A DNA stretch of 64,000 nt, from contig CANMMP010000001.1 of assembly GCA_947499125.1 (NCBI GenBank), forward strand, positions 868,001 through 932,000, read 5' to 3'. Both the position numbers and the translations under genes were made by a program. Origin of the DNA: an uncultured Pontibacter sp. Its GTDB lineage: Bacteria > Bacteroidota > Bacteroidia > Cytophagales > Hymenobacteraceae. The notes under the pieces were generated by a model, which searched no databases, had not been told where the DNA came from, and saw nothing but the letters and a program-made list of their open reading frames with translations. The stretch's first letter is position 1, and every line of letters starts with the position of its first letter. Of this stretch, positions 26,878 to 35,392 are shown piece after piece.

Positions 26878-27513
26878 TTACTTTATGGCAGCTGCCGGGT
26901 TACCGAAAACAGTTGCTTTGGCTGGCACATCGGCTACTACAACCGAGCCAGCACCTACCCGTGCATTCTTCCCGATCTTAACACCGCTAACTATAACCGC
27001 ACCCGAACCTATAAAAGCGCCCTCTTCTATCTTCACTTCGGAGTTGATGATAGCACCCGCACCGATCTGAACGAAATCACCGATTTCGGCATTGGTTTCA
27101 ACTAAGACTCTGGACTGGATGATGCAGTTGTCGCCGATCTTAGCGTTGTTGTTAACGATTGCACCAGCCGCTACCATGTTACCATGGCCCAGCCAAGCAT
27201 ATTCCGACACAGCGCTGAATTTATGAATAGCGTTTACCGGCACCACTTTGTACTCGTCCTTTAGCATATTGATCAGGCCTTTGCGGGCAGCAGAATCTTC
27301 TACAGCCACAAATACATCGCACTTCTTTCCGATCAGTTTCAGGAATTCACCATCTTCCGTGCTGCTCATCACCGACACGTTGTTCACCTCTTCCTGCTGT
27401 AATTCCTTTTTGTCGTCCAGGAAGCAGTAAACAACTACACTGTTGCTATTGAAAATATCTAAAGCGGCGGTACCCAGTTGCTGGGCGCCTAATATAATTA
27501 CAGGATTCTGCAT
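26878..27513 (-). CDS. NeuD-like sugar O-acyltransferase (hexapeptide repeat)
   Basis: A 211-residue enzyme of the sialic acid O-acetyltransferase NeuD family: an N-terminal Rossmann-like PglD_N domain (about 1-85, VIILGAQQLGTAALDIF), then a left-handed beta-helix of hexapeptide repeats (IGDNCIIQSRVLVETNAEIGDFV). The AWLGHGNMVAAGAIV segment has the catalytic His region. It would acetylate an amino-sugar nucleotide, but no polysaccharide cluster is adjacent, so the substrate is unknown. Confidence 0.88.
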   Translation of the reverse strand: MQNPVIILGAQQLGTAALDIFNSNSVVVYCFLDDKKELQQEEVNNVSVMSSTEDGEFLKLIGKKCDVFVAVEDSAARKGLINMLKDEYKVVPVNAIHKFSAVSEYAWLGHGNMVAAGAIVNNNAKIGDNCIIQSRVLVETNAEIGDFVQIGAGAIINSEVKIEEGAFIGSGAVIVSGVKIGKNARVGAGSVVVADVPAKATVFGNPAAAIK

Positions 27514-27533
27514 AGCTTATCGTAAATAAGCCG

Positions 27534-27541
27534 CAAAGGTA
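27534..27541 (-). promoter_or_regulatory. -7 box TACCTTTG before the NeuD-like gene
   Basis: Perfect minus-strand TAnnTTTG, with a predicted leader of about 14 nt. Confidence 0.5.
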
Positions 27542-27660
27542 CGAATAAGTGATTGAGATTGAAACCCCACCTCTTCCCTCCCCTTTTAAAGAGGCCCCCT
27601 ACCCTAAAAACAGGGAAGGGTGATTAAATTTAATTTGGGCTTTAGCAGATTTCAATCTAT

Positions 27661-27729
27661 GTCATTTCAAGCCGTAGCGAGAAATCTATTTAAAATTCTA
27701 GGTAGATCTCTCCTTACGTCGAGATGACA
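27661..27729. repeat. MITE-like element, copy 1
   Basis: 69 bp, starts GTCATTTC and ends GAGATGACA, so the ends are imperfect inverted repeats. Inner arms GAGAAATCTA and TAGATCTCTC also pair. A second copy is at 59982-60053. Confidence 0.75.
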
Positions 27730-27756
27730 ATAAACTATAGTTTATTATGCTGGCGC

Positions 27757-27847
27757 GGTTTTGTAACCCGTGACTATCTATAACATCGGATTTGTAATCC
27801 GACTGGGCCAGAGGCCCAACTATAGTTCGTCAAGAGCGAGGACGCTC
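27757..27847. repeat. Hairpin array, GGGCCAGAGGCCC type, copy 1
   Basis: GGTT-TTGT-AACC, CGGATT-TGT-AATCCG (27787-27801), GGGCC-AGA-GGCCC (27805-27817) and GAGCG-AGGA-CGCTC (27834-27847). The stretch from GGCCAGAGGCCC through AACTATAGTTCG is identical to that near 52935-52958. Confidence 0.8.
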
Positions 27848-27911
27848 GCGCCATCTATAATATATGCTTTATCATCACCCCCTCCTGTTTTTAGGAGGGG
27901 GCAGGGGGAGG

Positions 27912-29192
27912 TCATTTTAACCACCGCTGTACAAACCTATTCTGTAGCAACAGCAGGTACACCAGGAACGGCAAGAAAATGATGCGGTAACGGCTAAGCG
28001 TACCAAAGTTAGGCGTGCTGATACCTATAACTATAGCCGATGCAACTATAAAAAGCAATAACACCACATGCCAAAGCTTAATTTGCTGCGTCCATCCTTC
28101 TGAAAAAGCTGAAATAATAGCTATAGTTGTAAGCACCACTAACAATAAGTTCTCCAAGCCAAGCAACAGGTACAATGGCTCCGATGACTCACCAATAAAA
28201 GGACGGTAAATAGCACTGAAAAATGCCTTTGGGGAATTGGAAACTAAGGATGGTATAGTTGACTCCAGCGAACTATAGCTTAGGTGCGGCCCACCTAGCG
28301 ACAAAGCTAGCAAACCATCATAAGTTTTCACCAAGTGATGCAGGATAAACTCAATGCTAAAAATGCCACTCATCTGCCAGACTATAACCATAGCTGCAAC
28401 TATAAACCCAGCCAATGTCAGCAACTGCACTTTTATAGTTTGCAAGGACCTTATAGTGCGTGAGAGCCACAGAATAAGCAAAAAACAACCCAGCAAAAAC
28501 AGCAGCAAAGCTGCAAAAAAGATCTTGATCTTAACGAACAGGTAGAGTTGTAACGGCAGCAGAAGCCAGGTAACTATAGTTCGTTTATAACCATGCGCCA
28601 GTTGCAATACAAAAGCCATTACCCAACACATACTTCCCATCATCACGGCATCTTTCAGCAAACCCGAACTCCAGAACACCACACTTGGAAAGAATAGCAA
28701 CGCAATTATAGCCGCCTTTTTTGTGTCAGGGTAAACCTGTGAAAGTGTAGCCGCTAGCTTTGCCATTCCCCAGAAACTGAACAGCGAAAAGTATAACCCG
28801 ATAAGGTAATAACTGCTGTCTGTAAGCAGGTTAAACAGGCTGATGATCTTGAGCAGGAAAAAGGAATTGGAAAAATCGGCGAAGCGGGTAAAAGGTACTG
28901 TGGCACGAAAAGCCTCGCCTGGGAATTCGTTATAAAACATCAAACGCCAGTAAGCGCCTGCATCATTATAGGCCAGTTGGGTCAGCTTTTGCGATGCGTT
29001 AAAGTAAGTGATGGTGTCGCCTTCACAGTAGTAATGGAAGTATAAAATACCAAGCAACACACCACAAACCAACTTTAAACCCAAGGCAGGTAACAGGTAA
29101 GGCTTTAGTGTTTGCGCCCAGCTTTGCTTGTAAAGCAGCCAGCCCAGCCCGAACAACAGCAAGATATTCAGCAAGTATAAAAGCAGCGTCAC
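27912..29192 (-). CDS. Polytopic membrane protein of unknown function
   Basis: A 426-residue protein with about ten membrane helices. The loop FHYYCEGDTITYFNAS and the motif FPSVVFWSSGLLKDAV resemble GT-C/EpsG-like envelope polymerase or glycosyltransferase proteins, but no catalytic residue can be assigned. The start is GTG, overlapping the TGA of the upstream DUF2851 gene (GTGA), so the pair is translationally coupled. The stop codon touches a G/C-rich repeat. The gene is unusually dense in AACTATA/TATAGTT words (nine by direct count). Confidence 0.75.
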   Translation of the reverse strand: MTLLLYLLNILLLFGLGWLLYKQSWAQTLKPYLLPALGLKLVCGVLLGILYFHYYCEGDTITYFNASQKLTQLAYNDAGAYWRLMFYNEFPGEAFRATVPFTRFADFSNSFFLLKIISLFNLLTDSSYYLIGLYFSLFSFWGMAKLAATLSQVYPDTKKAAIIALLFFPSVVFWSSGLLKDAVMMGSMCWVMAFVLQLAHGYKRTIVTWLLLPLQLYLFVKIKIFFAALLLFLLGCFLLILWLSRTIRSLQTIKVQLLTLAGFIVAAMVIVWQMSGIFSIEFILHHLVKTYDGLLALSLGGPHLSYSSLESTIPSLVSNSPKAFFSAIYRPFIGESSEPLYLLLGLENLLLVVLTTIAIISAFSEGWTQQIKLWHVVLLLFIVASAIVIGISTPNFGTLSRYRIIFLPFLVYLLLLQNRFVQRWLK

Positions 29193-30478
29193 GAGCGGGA
29201 AAGGATGTTTTGTTTGAGAATTTTATTGCCCACCGCGCATTGCAGACAGTTTACCGGCTGACAGTAATTTTTGTATAAACTCAATGCAGCCTGGTTGTCA
29301 GCTGCGGTTCTGGCTTTCCATCCCAGCTCTTCATACAAACGCGTAAATTTGTTACTCGCCTCCTTTAATTTCTCCAGTAGTTCAATGGCTTTTTCAAGAT
29401 GTGTCCGGTCACCGGAAAACTGGGCGTAAGCGGCCAGCAACGGCACGGCTACATTTATGATCAGGTTATGCGCGCTGCCTTTGCCCATCGTTTTAGTTGC
29501 TTTGCTTGGCTCAGGGCTAAACGTAAAATGCTCCTGCCAGAACTCCGAAACTTCAGCCATAAACAAAGCTTCGTAGTGTTTTATAGTTTGCGCTTCTAGA
29601 ATAGCAGTAAAAAAACTTTGCCGGTTTGCCAGCACTGCAGCCAGTTGCGCTAACCGTATAGTTGGAAAATTAGCAGGGCGCATCCGCATAAAATTCCAGT
29701 GGTGCCGCTGCATGGCCTTCTCGCCCAAAATATACTTGTGGCTCAGGAAACTATACTCTTTTGCCAACTGCTGCGCATAGTTAGTATCAACATCCACTAA
29801 AAAACCAGCCTGACCAAACAGCAACGCTTCCAGTTGATAAAGCTGTCGGTGTTTGCGAACTATAGTTGCAGGCAAAGCCGCAGCCAATCGCTCCATAGGT
29901 AGTTGGTTAATCTTAAACCCGAATCCTTTGAACAGTACATGGTAGGCCGTAGCTTCCCAGTCGTGGTTATAGTTGGTGTATAGTTGCAGTACATCCTGGC
30001 CTTTCTGCTCCAGCCGTTCTGTTAGCGCACGACCCAGCATCATGGTCTTGGTAATCTCGGGCACGGCCGGCCACACGTTGGCGCAGGGTATAGTGGTGCG
30101 GGCTTCATGGAGTTGTTTGTAAGTATAAACCAGCGCAGTATCTACCCTGTCCTTTAGCTCCAGCACCGGAATTACAGTACCGTCGGTACGCAAAACCGGA
30201 GTATCAGCTTCCCACACGACATGCAGCGTTACCTGGTCGTATTTCAGGTCGGTTTGGTGGTTATGGCGGCGCCAATCCGATGCCCGTAAATGTATCTCCA
30301 CACTCCCCGACCACTCCACATCGCCAATTTTAACGATAGCTTCCCTGAAATCCGGGCCGGCATCGGTGTTATAGTAGCCGGTGCGCATTACCTGCACAGG
30401 CTCGCCTTCCGTAGTGGCCAGGTCGGTTTTACGGTAGTACTGGTGCTGCCAGATGTAATGCAGGAAATCTTCTTTCAT
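29189..30478 (-). CDS. DUF2851 family protein
   Basis: The 429-residue protein (from MKEDFLHYIWQHQYY) matches the DUF2851 family of Bacteroidota: TDAGPDFREAIVKIGDVEWSGSVEIHLRASDWRRHNH is its hallmark near residues 39-75. A Cys-rich C-terminus (NYCQPVNCLQCAVG) may bind metal. The start at 30478 is chosen over 30505 because it gives the conserved N-terminus. Function is unknown. It overlaps the next membrane protein gene by 4 nt. Confidence 0.88.
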   Translation of the reverse strand: MKEDFLHYIWQHQYYRKTDLATTEGEPVQVMRTGYYNTDAGPDFREAIVKIGDVEWSGSVEIHLRASDWRRHNHQTDLKYDQVTLHVVWEADTPVLRTDGTVIPVLELKDRVDTALVYTYKQLHEARTTIPCANVWPAVPEITKTMMLGRALTERLEQKGQDVLQLYTNYNHDWEATAYHVLFKGFGFKINQLPMERLAAALPATIVRKHRQLYQLEALLFGQAGFLVDVDTNYAQQLAKEYSFLSHKYILGEKAMQRHHWNFMRMRPANFPTIRLAQLAAVLANRQSFFTAILEAQTIKHYEALFMAEVSEFWQEHFTFSPEPSKATKTMGKGSAHNLIINVAVPLLAAYAQFSGDRTHLEKAIELLEKLKEASNKFTRLYEELGWKARTAADNQAALSLYKNYCQPVNCLQCAVGNKILKQNILSRS

Positions 30479-30534
30479 GGATGCGGACGGCCCGGTTCTG
30501 AGCAAAGTCCTAAGATAAGCGCAATTCGGCAGAT

Positions 30535-31113
30535 TTAAAAAATGCGGATGAGGGAGGGCACCAGGTAACGTTGTTCGCGCATCTGCTGATGGTGTTTGAA
30601 TCCTTGCTTTGCATTATCAGCTGCGTCCATAACTGGCCCTTCAAAAATAGATTTATAGTTATAAGGCAGTGAACCAAGTTCGGGAGTCACGGTAGGCTCT
30701 TTTGGCAGGTTCAGATTTCTTACTGCAACCTTAAAATCCTGCTCCGTTGCCCATGGCATAACCTGCACTTCGGGAAGTTGTTTTGATAGCTGTTTCAGGC
30801 GGATGCTCGTGGTAAAACTTTCCGGAGTATTTGTTTTGGGTATGATGATATACTGCTTCTCGAAGCCCAGCGCCTGGAACACCACGCTATCGCCGGCAAG
30901 CACCGGAAGCGTAAAAAAGCCGTCCTGCTTTGATAATGTACCCCGATTTGTGCCCGGCACATACACCGAAATCCCTACTAGCCCAGCCGTGCTATCTGCC
31001 GTAACCACCACACCCGAAAGTTGCATTACAGGTGTTTGCCGTTGCGCATTCGCAGGTATCAGACCAACTATAAGTATAGCCGTTAACAGGAAATGTAGGG
31101 CAGGATTTTTCAA
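30535..31113 (-). CDS. Secreted CarboxypepD_reg-like domain protein
   Basis: A 192-residue protein with a signal peptide (about 1-23) and one carboxypeptidase-regulatory-like beta-sandwich (QLSGVVVTADSTAGLVGISVYVPGTNRGT), the domain found at the N-terminus of many TonB-dependent receptors and alone in secreted Bacteroidota proteins. No receptor barrel follows. The start is TTG at 31113, 8 nt after the upstream paralogue's stop codon, and no ATG fits. Function unknown. Confidence 0.8.
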   Translation of the reverse strand: MKNPALHFLLTAILIVGLIPANAQRQTPVMQLSGVVVTADSTAGLVGISVYVPGTNRGTLSKQDGFFTLPVLAGDSVVFQALGFEKQYIIIPKTNTPESFTTSIRLKQLSKQLPEVQVMPWATEQDFKVAVRNLNLPKEPTVTPELGSLPYNYKSIFEGPVMDAADNAKQGFKHHQQMREQRYLVPSLIRIF

Positions 31114-31121
31114 GCTTCAGA

Positions 31122-31946
31122 TTATTGCCTTACGGTTACATAAGCGGCCTGACGGGCACCATACCCTTTCTTCCATTCGCCCAGGCTAACTTTTCGCATA
31201 AAATGGTTGCCGCCAAATGCACCTCCAAAAGTAAAGAGGTATGGTTCTTTATGATTAGGATCGGGCAGGTATTCAAAGCCGATAAAAAAGTCTTTATCAA
31301 CGGTTATGTTATAATCTTCCAGGTTTATAGTTACCCAGCCTTGTTTCAGAGGCAGACGCTTTATAATGCTCTTCTCTATTATCCGCTGACCCGGCAAACC
31401 GTCTACGTTCTCGTAAAAGTTGATGCGCATGGTGGCTGAGTCTATCTTGTAACTACGCAGGTATAAAGTGGCAGAAAGTATATCGGATGGTTTGTCATTC
31501 AGGTTGATCAACTTAGCCAGTTCTGAAATATCGTTAGGGTCTCGGGCCTGTGAGGTGCCGTGTATGAGCGGATTTCGTGATGTAGTTCCGAACTTTTTGA
31601 TCTTGGGTACTTTGCTGTTTACCACCACTTCGCGCAGATTGGTGGTTTTCTCGGTCAGCATAAATTCGGTTAGTCTGCTATCAACTATAGTTTTAACAGG
31701 TAAAGCCAGCTCGTTAAACCCGACTGCTGAAAAAGTTAGCGCATCTGTTAGAGATGTGTTTTGTAGTGTTAAAGTAAACCTGCCATCTATAGTTGCTGAC
31801 GTGCCAATGCCTTTCTTTTTAATGCCGATGTTCACATACGGAATCGGTTCATTGCCCGAAAGCACAGTACCTTTTAAAACTATAGTTTGGCTGTAGGCAG
31901 TAAATGATAACAGCAGAAAGGTAGCTGCAAGTATAAGTCTGGTCAT
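31122..31946 (-). CDS. Secreted CarboxypepD_reg-like domain protein
   Basis: A 274-residue protein with a signal peptide ending AYSQ and an N-terminal CarboxypepD_reg-like domain (VLKGTVLSGNEPIPYVNIGIKKKGIGTSATIDGRF, about 23-75). The C-terminal 150 residues form a further beta-rich region without a recognised name. It is the first gene of a two-gene unit with the 192-residue protein, so both are probably envelope components acting together (inference). Confidence 0.82.
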   Translation of the reverse strand: MTRLILAATFLLLSFTAYSQTIVLKGTVLSGNEPIPYVNIGIKKKGIGTSATIDGRFTLTLQNTSLTDALTFSAVGFNELALPVKTIVDSRLTEFMLTEKTTNLREVVVNSKVPKIKKFGTTSRNPLIHGTSQARDPNDISELAKLINLNDKPSDILSATLYLRSYKIDSATMRINFYENVDGLPGQRIIEKSIIKRLPLKQGWVTINLEDYNITVDKDFFIGFEYLPDPNHKEPYLFTFGGAFGGNHFMRKVSLGEWKKGYGARQAAYVTVRQ

Positions 31947-32271
31947 AGGTGGCGGTGTGAATTTTGATAATAACGCCTGCCTGCCTTTTTAAGTATAGTT
32001 GATCTTGAATATTTATAGTTGAGGCTCGATGGTTGTAGAACTATAGCCAGCGTAATCGTCTTACTTGTCCCTAACGGGCCAGTTGAGTCAGGAGACTCAA
32101 CACCATCTTTAGTCACGAGTCTGGAGACTCGCGCCAGTGGATTTTGAAAGCGAAATCAAAATATAAAACTATAGAGCCAACTATAGTAAATGCAGATATT
32201 CCCCTCTAGGGAGGGGTTGGGGTGGGTTATACTCCTTGCCTGATTTTAGGTGAAGGTTGAGAAGGAGTAAC
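31947..32271. repeat. Repeat-filled spacer
   Basis: 325 nt. Contains several TATAGTT words (31996-32045), the second GAGTC hairpin array (32083-32131) and the hairpin CCCCTC-TAG-GGAGGGG with a TTGGGGTGGG arm (32200-32226). No protein gene. Confidence 0.65.
32083..32131. repeat. Hairpin array, GAGTC type, copy 2
   Basis: TTGAGTC-AGGA-GACTCAA (32083-32100) and CGAGTC-TGGA-GACTCG (32116-32131), the inverted counterpart of 19900-19948. Confidence 0.8.
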
Positions 32272-32742
32272 TTATTTCCCCGAATCCGGCCTATACTTCA
32301 GCTGCAGGCCGTGCAGGAAATTGCGCAGTATCTGGTCTTTTAGCGGGCGGTAATGCTGGTGGTCGGGCTTCCGGAAAAAGGCGCTGAGCTCTGATTTGCT
32401 CAACCGAAATTGCAACAGGTCCAGCACGTCCAAGATGTCTTCGTCTTTATAGTTCAGGGCAATTTTGAGTTTGCGCAGGATAATGTTGTTGTTCAGGCTT
32501 TTTTCGGGCTTGGGTTGCTCGCCTTCTTTTTTGCCGCGCTTCTCGTTTATAAAACCGTTCAGGAAAGCCGCCAGGTTAATATCCACCAGCTTCTGGAATT
32601 CGGGGTTGTCTTCGGGCTTCATCCAGTCGCTTATCTCGGCGCGGGTTACTTCTTTGCCACCAGACGCGAAAAGGGCCATCATCTTATCGTCGTTCAGGTC
32701 AAATGTATAGCGAAGGCGGCGGAGTATATCGTTGTTGTTCAT
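32272..32742 (-). CDS. DUF1456 family protein (YehS-like)
   Basis: A 156-residue protein with two copies of the DUF1456 motif, MNNNDILRRLRYTFDLNDDKMMALF (1-25) and NNIILRKLKIALNYKDEDILDVL (about 84-106), each ending in a helix with a (K/R)xEIS/LSKSELSAFFR segment. The duplication is standard for the family. It is small, soluble and of unknown function. The gene follows a GNAT acetyltransferase gene by 7 nt and is likely co-transcribed. Confidence 0.92.
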   Translation of the reverse strand: MNNNDILRRLRYTFDLNDDKMMALFASGGKEVTRAEISDWMKPEDNPEFQKLVDINLAAFLNGFINEKRGKKEGEQPKPEKSLNNNIILRKLKIALNYKDEDILDVLDLLQFRLSKSELSAFFRKPDHQHYRPLKDQILRNFLHGLQLKYRPDSGK

Positions 32743-32749
32743 GTTATTC

Positions 32750-33202
32750 TTAGATCAAATTTTTCTGCATACATATGCTGCTTTCAACGCCTGCATATTG
32801 CCCATAGTTTGGTATTACGTTATAGCCGCTGCGCTTGTATAGTGCTATGGCTTCTGATTGCTTTACGCCTGTCTCTAAAATGGCGGAACTATAGTTCAGT
32901 TCTTTTGCCCAGTCTTCTAAAGCAGTCAGTATACTTTTAGCTATTCCTTGCCTTCTGAAATCCGGATGCACGAACATGCGCTTTACCTCGGCTATAGTTT
33001 GAGTATATGGTTTTATAGCGCCACAACCTGCCGCCACGCCATCTTTATAAGCCACTATCACTTCGTTTATACTATCCACCTTATTGAACTGCGCGAAAAA
33101 AGCATGCTCATCGCCATCGTTCTCCTTCAGGTTTTGGTCCAGCAAAACTATAAGGTTTCTGAAATCAGGGTTGTCGGAAGTGGTGCGGGTTAGGGTTAGC
33201 AT
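32750..33202 (-). CDS. GNAT N-acetyltransferase
   Basis: A 150-residue single-domain GNAT protein. The acetyl-CoA-binding motif is VHPDFRRQGIAKSILTALE (about 87-105), preceded by AEVKRMFV and followed by YSSAILETGVKQSEAIALYKRSGY. The substrate is unknown. It is the upstream gene of a pair with the DUF1456 protein. Confidence 0.9.
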   Translation of the reverse strand: MLTLTRTTSDNPDFRNLIVLLDQNLKENDGDEHAFFAQFNKVDSINEVIVAYKDGVAAGCGAIKPYTQTIAEVKRMFVHPDFRRQGIAKSILTALEDWAKELNYSSAILETGVKQSEAIALYKRSGYNVIPNYGQYAGVESSICMQKNLI

Positions 33203-33226
33203 TTGAGGTTTTGGGGCTACTAACTT

Positions 33227-34000
33227 TTAAAAGAAACTTGTACTCTTAATTTGTCCATTCTGAACAATAATATAATTCATAAACCCAATACGATATTTAC
33301 CATCAGAAGCTTTTTTCCCATTCTGAAAAACAAAATCATTTTTTGAGGGTTGACTAAATTCCTGTTTATCAACTGTTATTAAACCTTTATCAGTATTATA
33401 GTTAGCAGAAATCAGTATTTTACATACTTTACTATCTTTGATTACATATTTTTTATTGGTTTTCGCGAGTTCGAGAAGGCTATCAGGTACTAATTCTCCT
33501 TCAATCGTAACTTTACAATCAACCGTAGAATCATCGTTACTTCGTCCCCATTCTCTTGTGAAATTAATTTCTAGGATTTCACCAGATTTTAAATGTTGTA
33601 TACTTATGTTATTCTTCTTATAGTATAACCGTTTCAAATAGTCACTTACATTTAAATCAGGTAAAAGAATTTCATTAGCGAGAATAAAATTCTCTTCTTT
33701 ATAACCATCCTTTTTTAGCACCATTACTGCTGGGTCAATAAAATTTTGATTAAGTAGAATCTTATCACTTATTCTATCAATCAATAAACTTTTTGCTCCA
33801 GAAATATACTCCCACCTACCTATCGTAACCTGACCATTTAGGGACATAATCAAATCTCCATCCCTTTTAAAAATGTATTTCTGTTGATTTAAGTTTTCAT
33901 CAATTATTACCCAAGGAATCTCAATAAAAACTTCTTTTCTATCTAAGCTTTCACTGAACTGCTTGATCCGTGGAATAATATTATCAATGTATAGTTTCAT
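33227..34000 (-). CDS. AT-rich orphan hypothetical protein
   Basis: A 257-residue soluble protein (MKLYIDNIIPRIKQFSESLD...) rich in Lys, Ile, Asn and Tyr. Codons are clearly more AT-rich than in the neighbouring genes and the AACTATA/TATAGTT words are nearly absent, which points to recent acquisition. The C-terminal part (NGKKASDGKYRIGFMNYIIVQNG) looks beta-rich. No known domain is recognised. It sits between a GNAT gene and pyrF without a clear link to either. Confidence 0.7.
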   Translation of the reverse strand: MKLYIDNIIPRIKQFSESLDRKEVFIEIPWVIIDENLNQQKYIFKRDGDLIMSLNGQVTIGRWEYISGAKSLLIDRISDKILLNQNFIDPAVMVLKKDGYKEENFILANEILLPDLNVSDYLKRLYYKKNNISIQHLKSGEILEINFTREWGRSNDDSTVDCKVTIEGELVPDSLLELAKTNKKYVIKDSKVCKILISANYNTDKGLITVDKQEFSQPSKNDFVFQNGKKASDGKYRIGFMNYIIVQNGQIKSTSFF

Positions 34001-34029
34001 TACAGCTAAACTTTAATGCTAACACCTAA

Positions 34030-34860
34030 CTACAAATGCTGCACGTACTGCTCCAGGTATTGCTCCATTTCGCGTTGCACTTCCATGGCTGCTTCGCGAG
34101 CTTTCTCGGCGAAATCGCGGCCGGATGATGCGTAGATAATAGCGCGGGAAGAATTGACTAACAGGCCACAACGCTGGTTCATGCCTAAACGGGAGATCTC
34201 CTCTAAGCTGCCACCCTGCGCACCAACACCAGGCACCAACAGGAAGTGGTCCGGAACTATAGCTCGAACGCGCTGCACATAGTCGGCTTGCGTGGCACCC
34301 ACTACATACATCAGCTGGCCGGCTGTGCCCCAGGTAGAGCTTTCGCGCAATACCTGCTCCCACAAGTATTCTTCACTGCCATCGGCCAGGCGCAGCATCT
34401 GGAAATCCTGGCTGCCCGGGTTAGAAGTCAAAGCTAAAAGTATAACCCACTTGCCACCCTGCACCAAAAACGGCTTCACCGAATCAGAGCCCATGTAAGG
34501 CGCTACGGTAACAGAGTCGAAATTCATGGTCTCGAAGAAGGCGCGGGCGTATAGTTCGGAAGTGTTGCCGATGTCGCCGCGTTTGGCGTCGGCTATCGTA
34601 AATATTTCCTGCGGTATGTGGTTTATAGTTCGCTCCAGGCTCACCCACCCTTTTGGCCCCTGTGCTTCGTAAAAAGCGATGTTTGGTTTGTAGGCCACAC
34701 AAAGGTCGGCAGTGGCATCTATAATCTGGCGGTTAAACTCAAAAACCGGGTCTTCAAAGTCCAGCAAATGTTCCGGCAACTTTTTAGGGTCGGTATCGAG
34801 GCCGATGCACAGGTACGATTTTTTTTTCAGGATCTGTTCGAATAGCTTTTCTCTTGTCAT
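34030..34860 (-). CDS. pyrF: Orotidine 5'-phosphate decarboxylase, type 2
   Basis: The 276-residue enzyme forms UMP from OMP in pyrimidine synthesis. Type 2 hallmarks are [12 protein letters not shown] at the N-terminus and the catalytic [15 protein letters not shown] (Lys/Asp tetrad) in the first half. The start at 34860 (MTREKLFEQ) is preferred to 34887, which would lie between the -7 box (34885-34892) and its expected start point. PyrD lies 4 kb away, not in an operon. Confidence 0.94.
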   Translation of the reverse strand: MTREKLFEQILKKKSYLCIGLDTDPKKLPEHLLDFEDPVFEFNRQIIDATADLCVAYKPNIAFYEAQGPKGWVSLERTINHIPQEIFTIADAKRGDIGNTSELYARAFFETMNFDSVTVAPYMGSDSVKPFLVQGGKWVILLALTSNPGSQDFQMLRLADGSEEYLWEQVLRESSTWGTAGQLMYVVGATQADYVQRVRAIVPDHFLLVPGVGAQGGSLEEISRLGMNQRCGLLVNSSRAIIYASSGRDFAEKAREAAMEVQREMEQYLEQYVQHL

Positions 34861-34884
34861 AGCGGTAGGTGGGTTAGATCTGTA

Positions 34885-34892
34885 CAAATGTA
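34885..34892 (-). promoter_or_regulatory. -7 box TACATTTG before pyrF
   Basis: Perfect minus-strand TAnnTTTG, with a predicted leader of about 18 nt to the ATG at 34860. It argues against the upstream ATG at 34887. Confidence 0.5.
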
Positions 34893-34939
34893 AGCGTTTA
34901 AGCCGTGGTCTGAAAACCGATTTTATAGTTGCTTGACAT

Positions 34940-35330
34940 CGTCTATAGTATCAAACCACCCCTACCCCTCCTTATCCAAGGAGGGGAGTTTGGAGCTTTA
35001 GCTGATTTTAATTTCATAGTTCTATAGTTTCCGTTTGTCATCCCCCTGCCCCCTTCAAAGGGGGACTTTTCTGGTATCGCCAATTTTGCAACTATAGTTC
35101 TATAGTTATCTCGTTTGATTATACGATCTAAACCTTCACCGATAAGAAACGGAAATTAAAAATAATAATAACAGAAGCTCCCCTCCTTGGATAAGAAGGG
35201 GCAGGGGTGGTTGGACCACTTAAGCTATAAAACTAAAAGCCAAACTAAAGCGAAGACTAAATACAAGCCCTCTCCTGTTTTTTTGGGGGGGAGGGTCCTC
35301 GATAAAAGGAGAGGGTTGGGGTGAGGTAAA
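34940..35330. repeat. Cluster of G/C-rich hairpin repeats
   Basis: Spacer pyrF-lolA. Holds CCCCTCCTT-ATCC-AAGGAGGGG with arm (34953-34991), CCCCCTT-CAA-AGGGGG (35050-35066), an inverted element CTCCCCTCCTTGGATAAGAAGGGG (in part) with GCAGGGGTGGTTGGACCA arm (35178-35218) and a longer degenerate element (35267-35326). The third is the inverse of 20005-20045. TATAGTT words separate them. No gene. Confidence 0.7.
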
Positions 35331-35337
35331 ACCATAA

Positions 35338-35371
35338 AAAAAGGCTGTTCCGTTTCCGGAGCAGCCTTTTT
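35338..35371 (-). terminator. Terminator of lolA
   Basis: AAAAAGGCTG-14 nt-CAGCCTTTTT with further inner pairing, downstream of the minus-strand lolA. Confidence 0.85.
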
Positions 35372-35392
35372 GATCATATCAGGTTATTGGTC

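Larger units (their letters stand above)
27568..27914. repeat. Composite repeat spacer before the membrane protein gene end
   Basis: Holds a degenerate G/C-rich element (27568-27622), the 69-bp inverted-terminus element (27661-27729), a hairpin array (27757-27847) and CCCCCTCCT-GTTTTT-AGGAGGGGG with its arm (27878-27911), which ends at the stop codon of the next gene. No protein gene. Confidence 0.7.
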
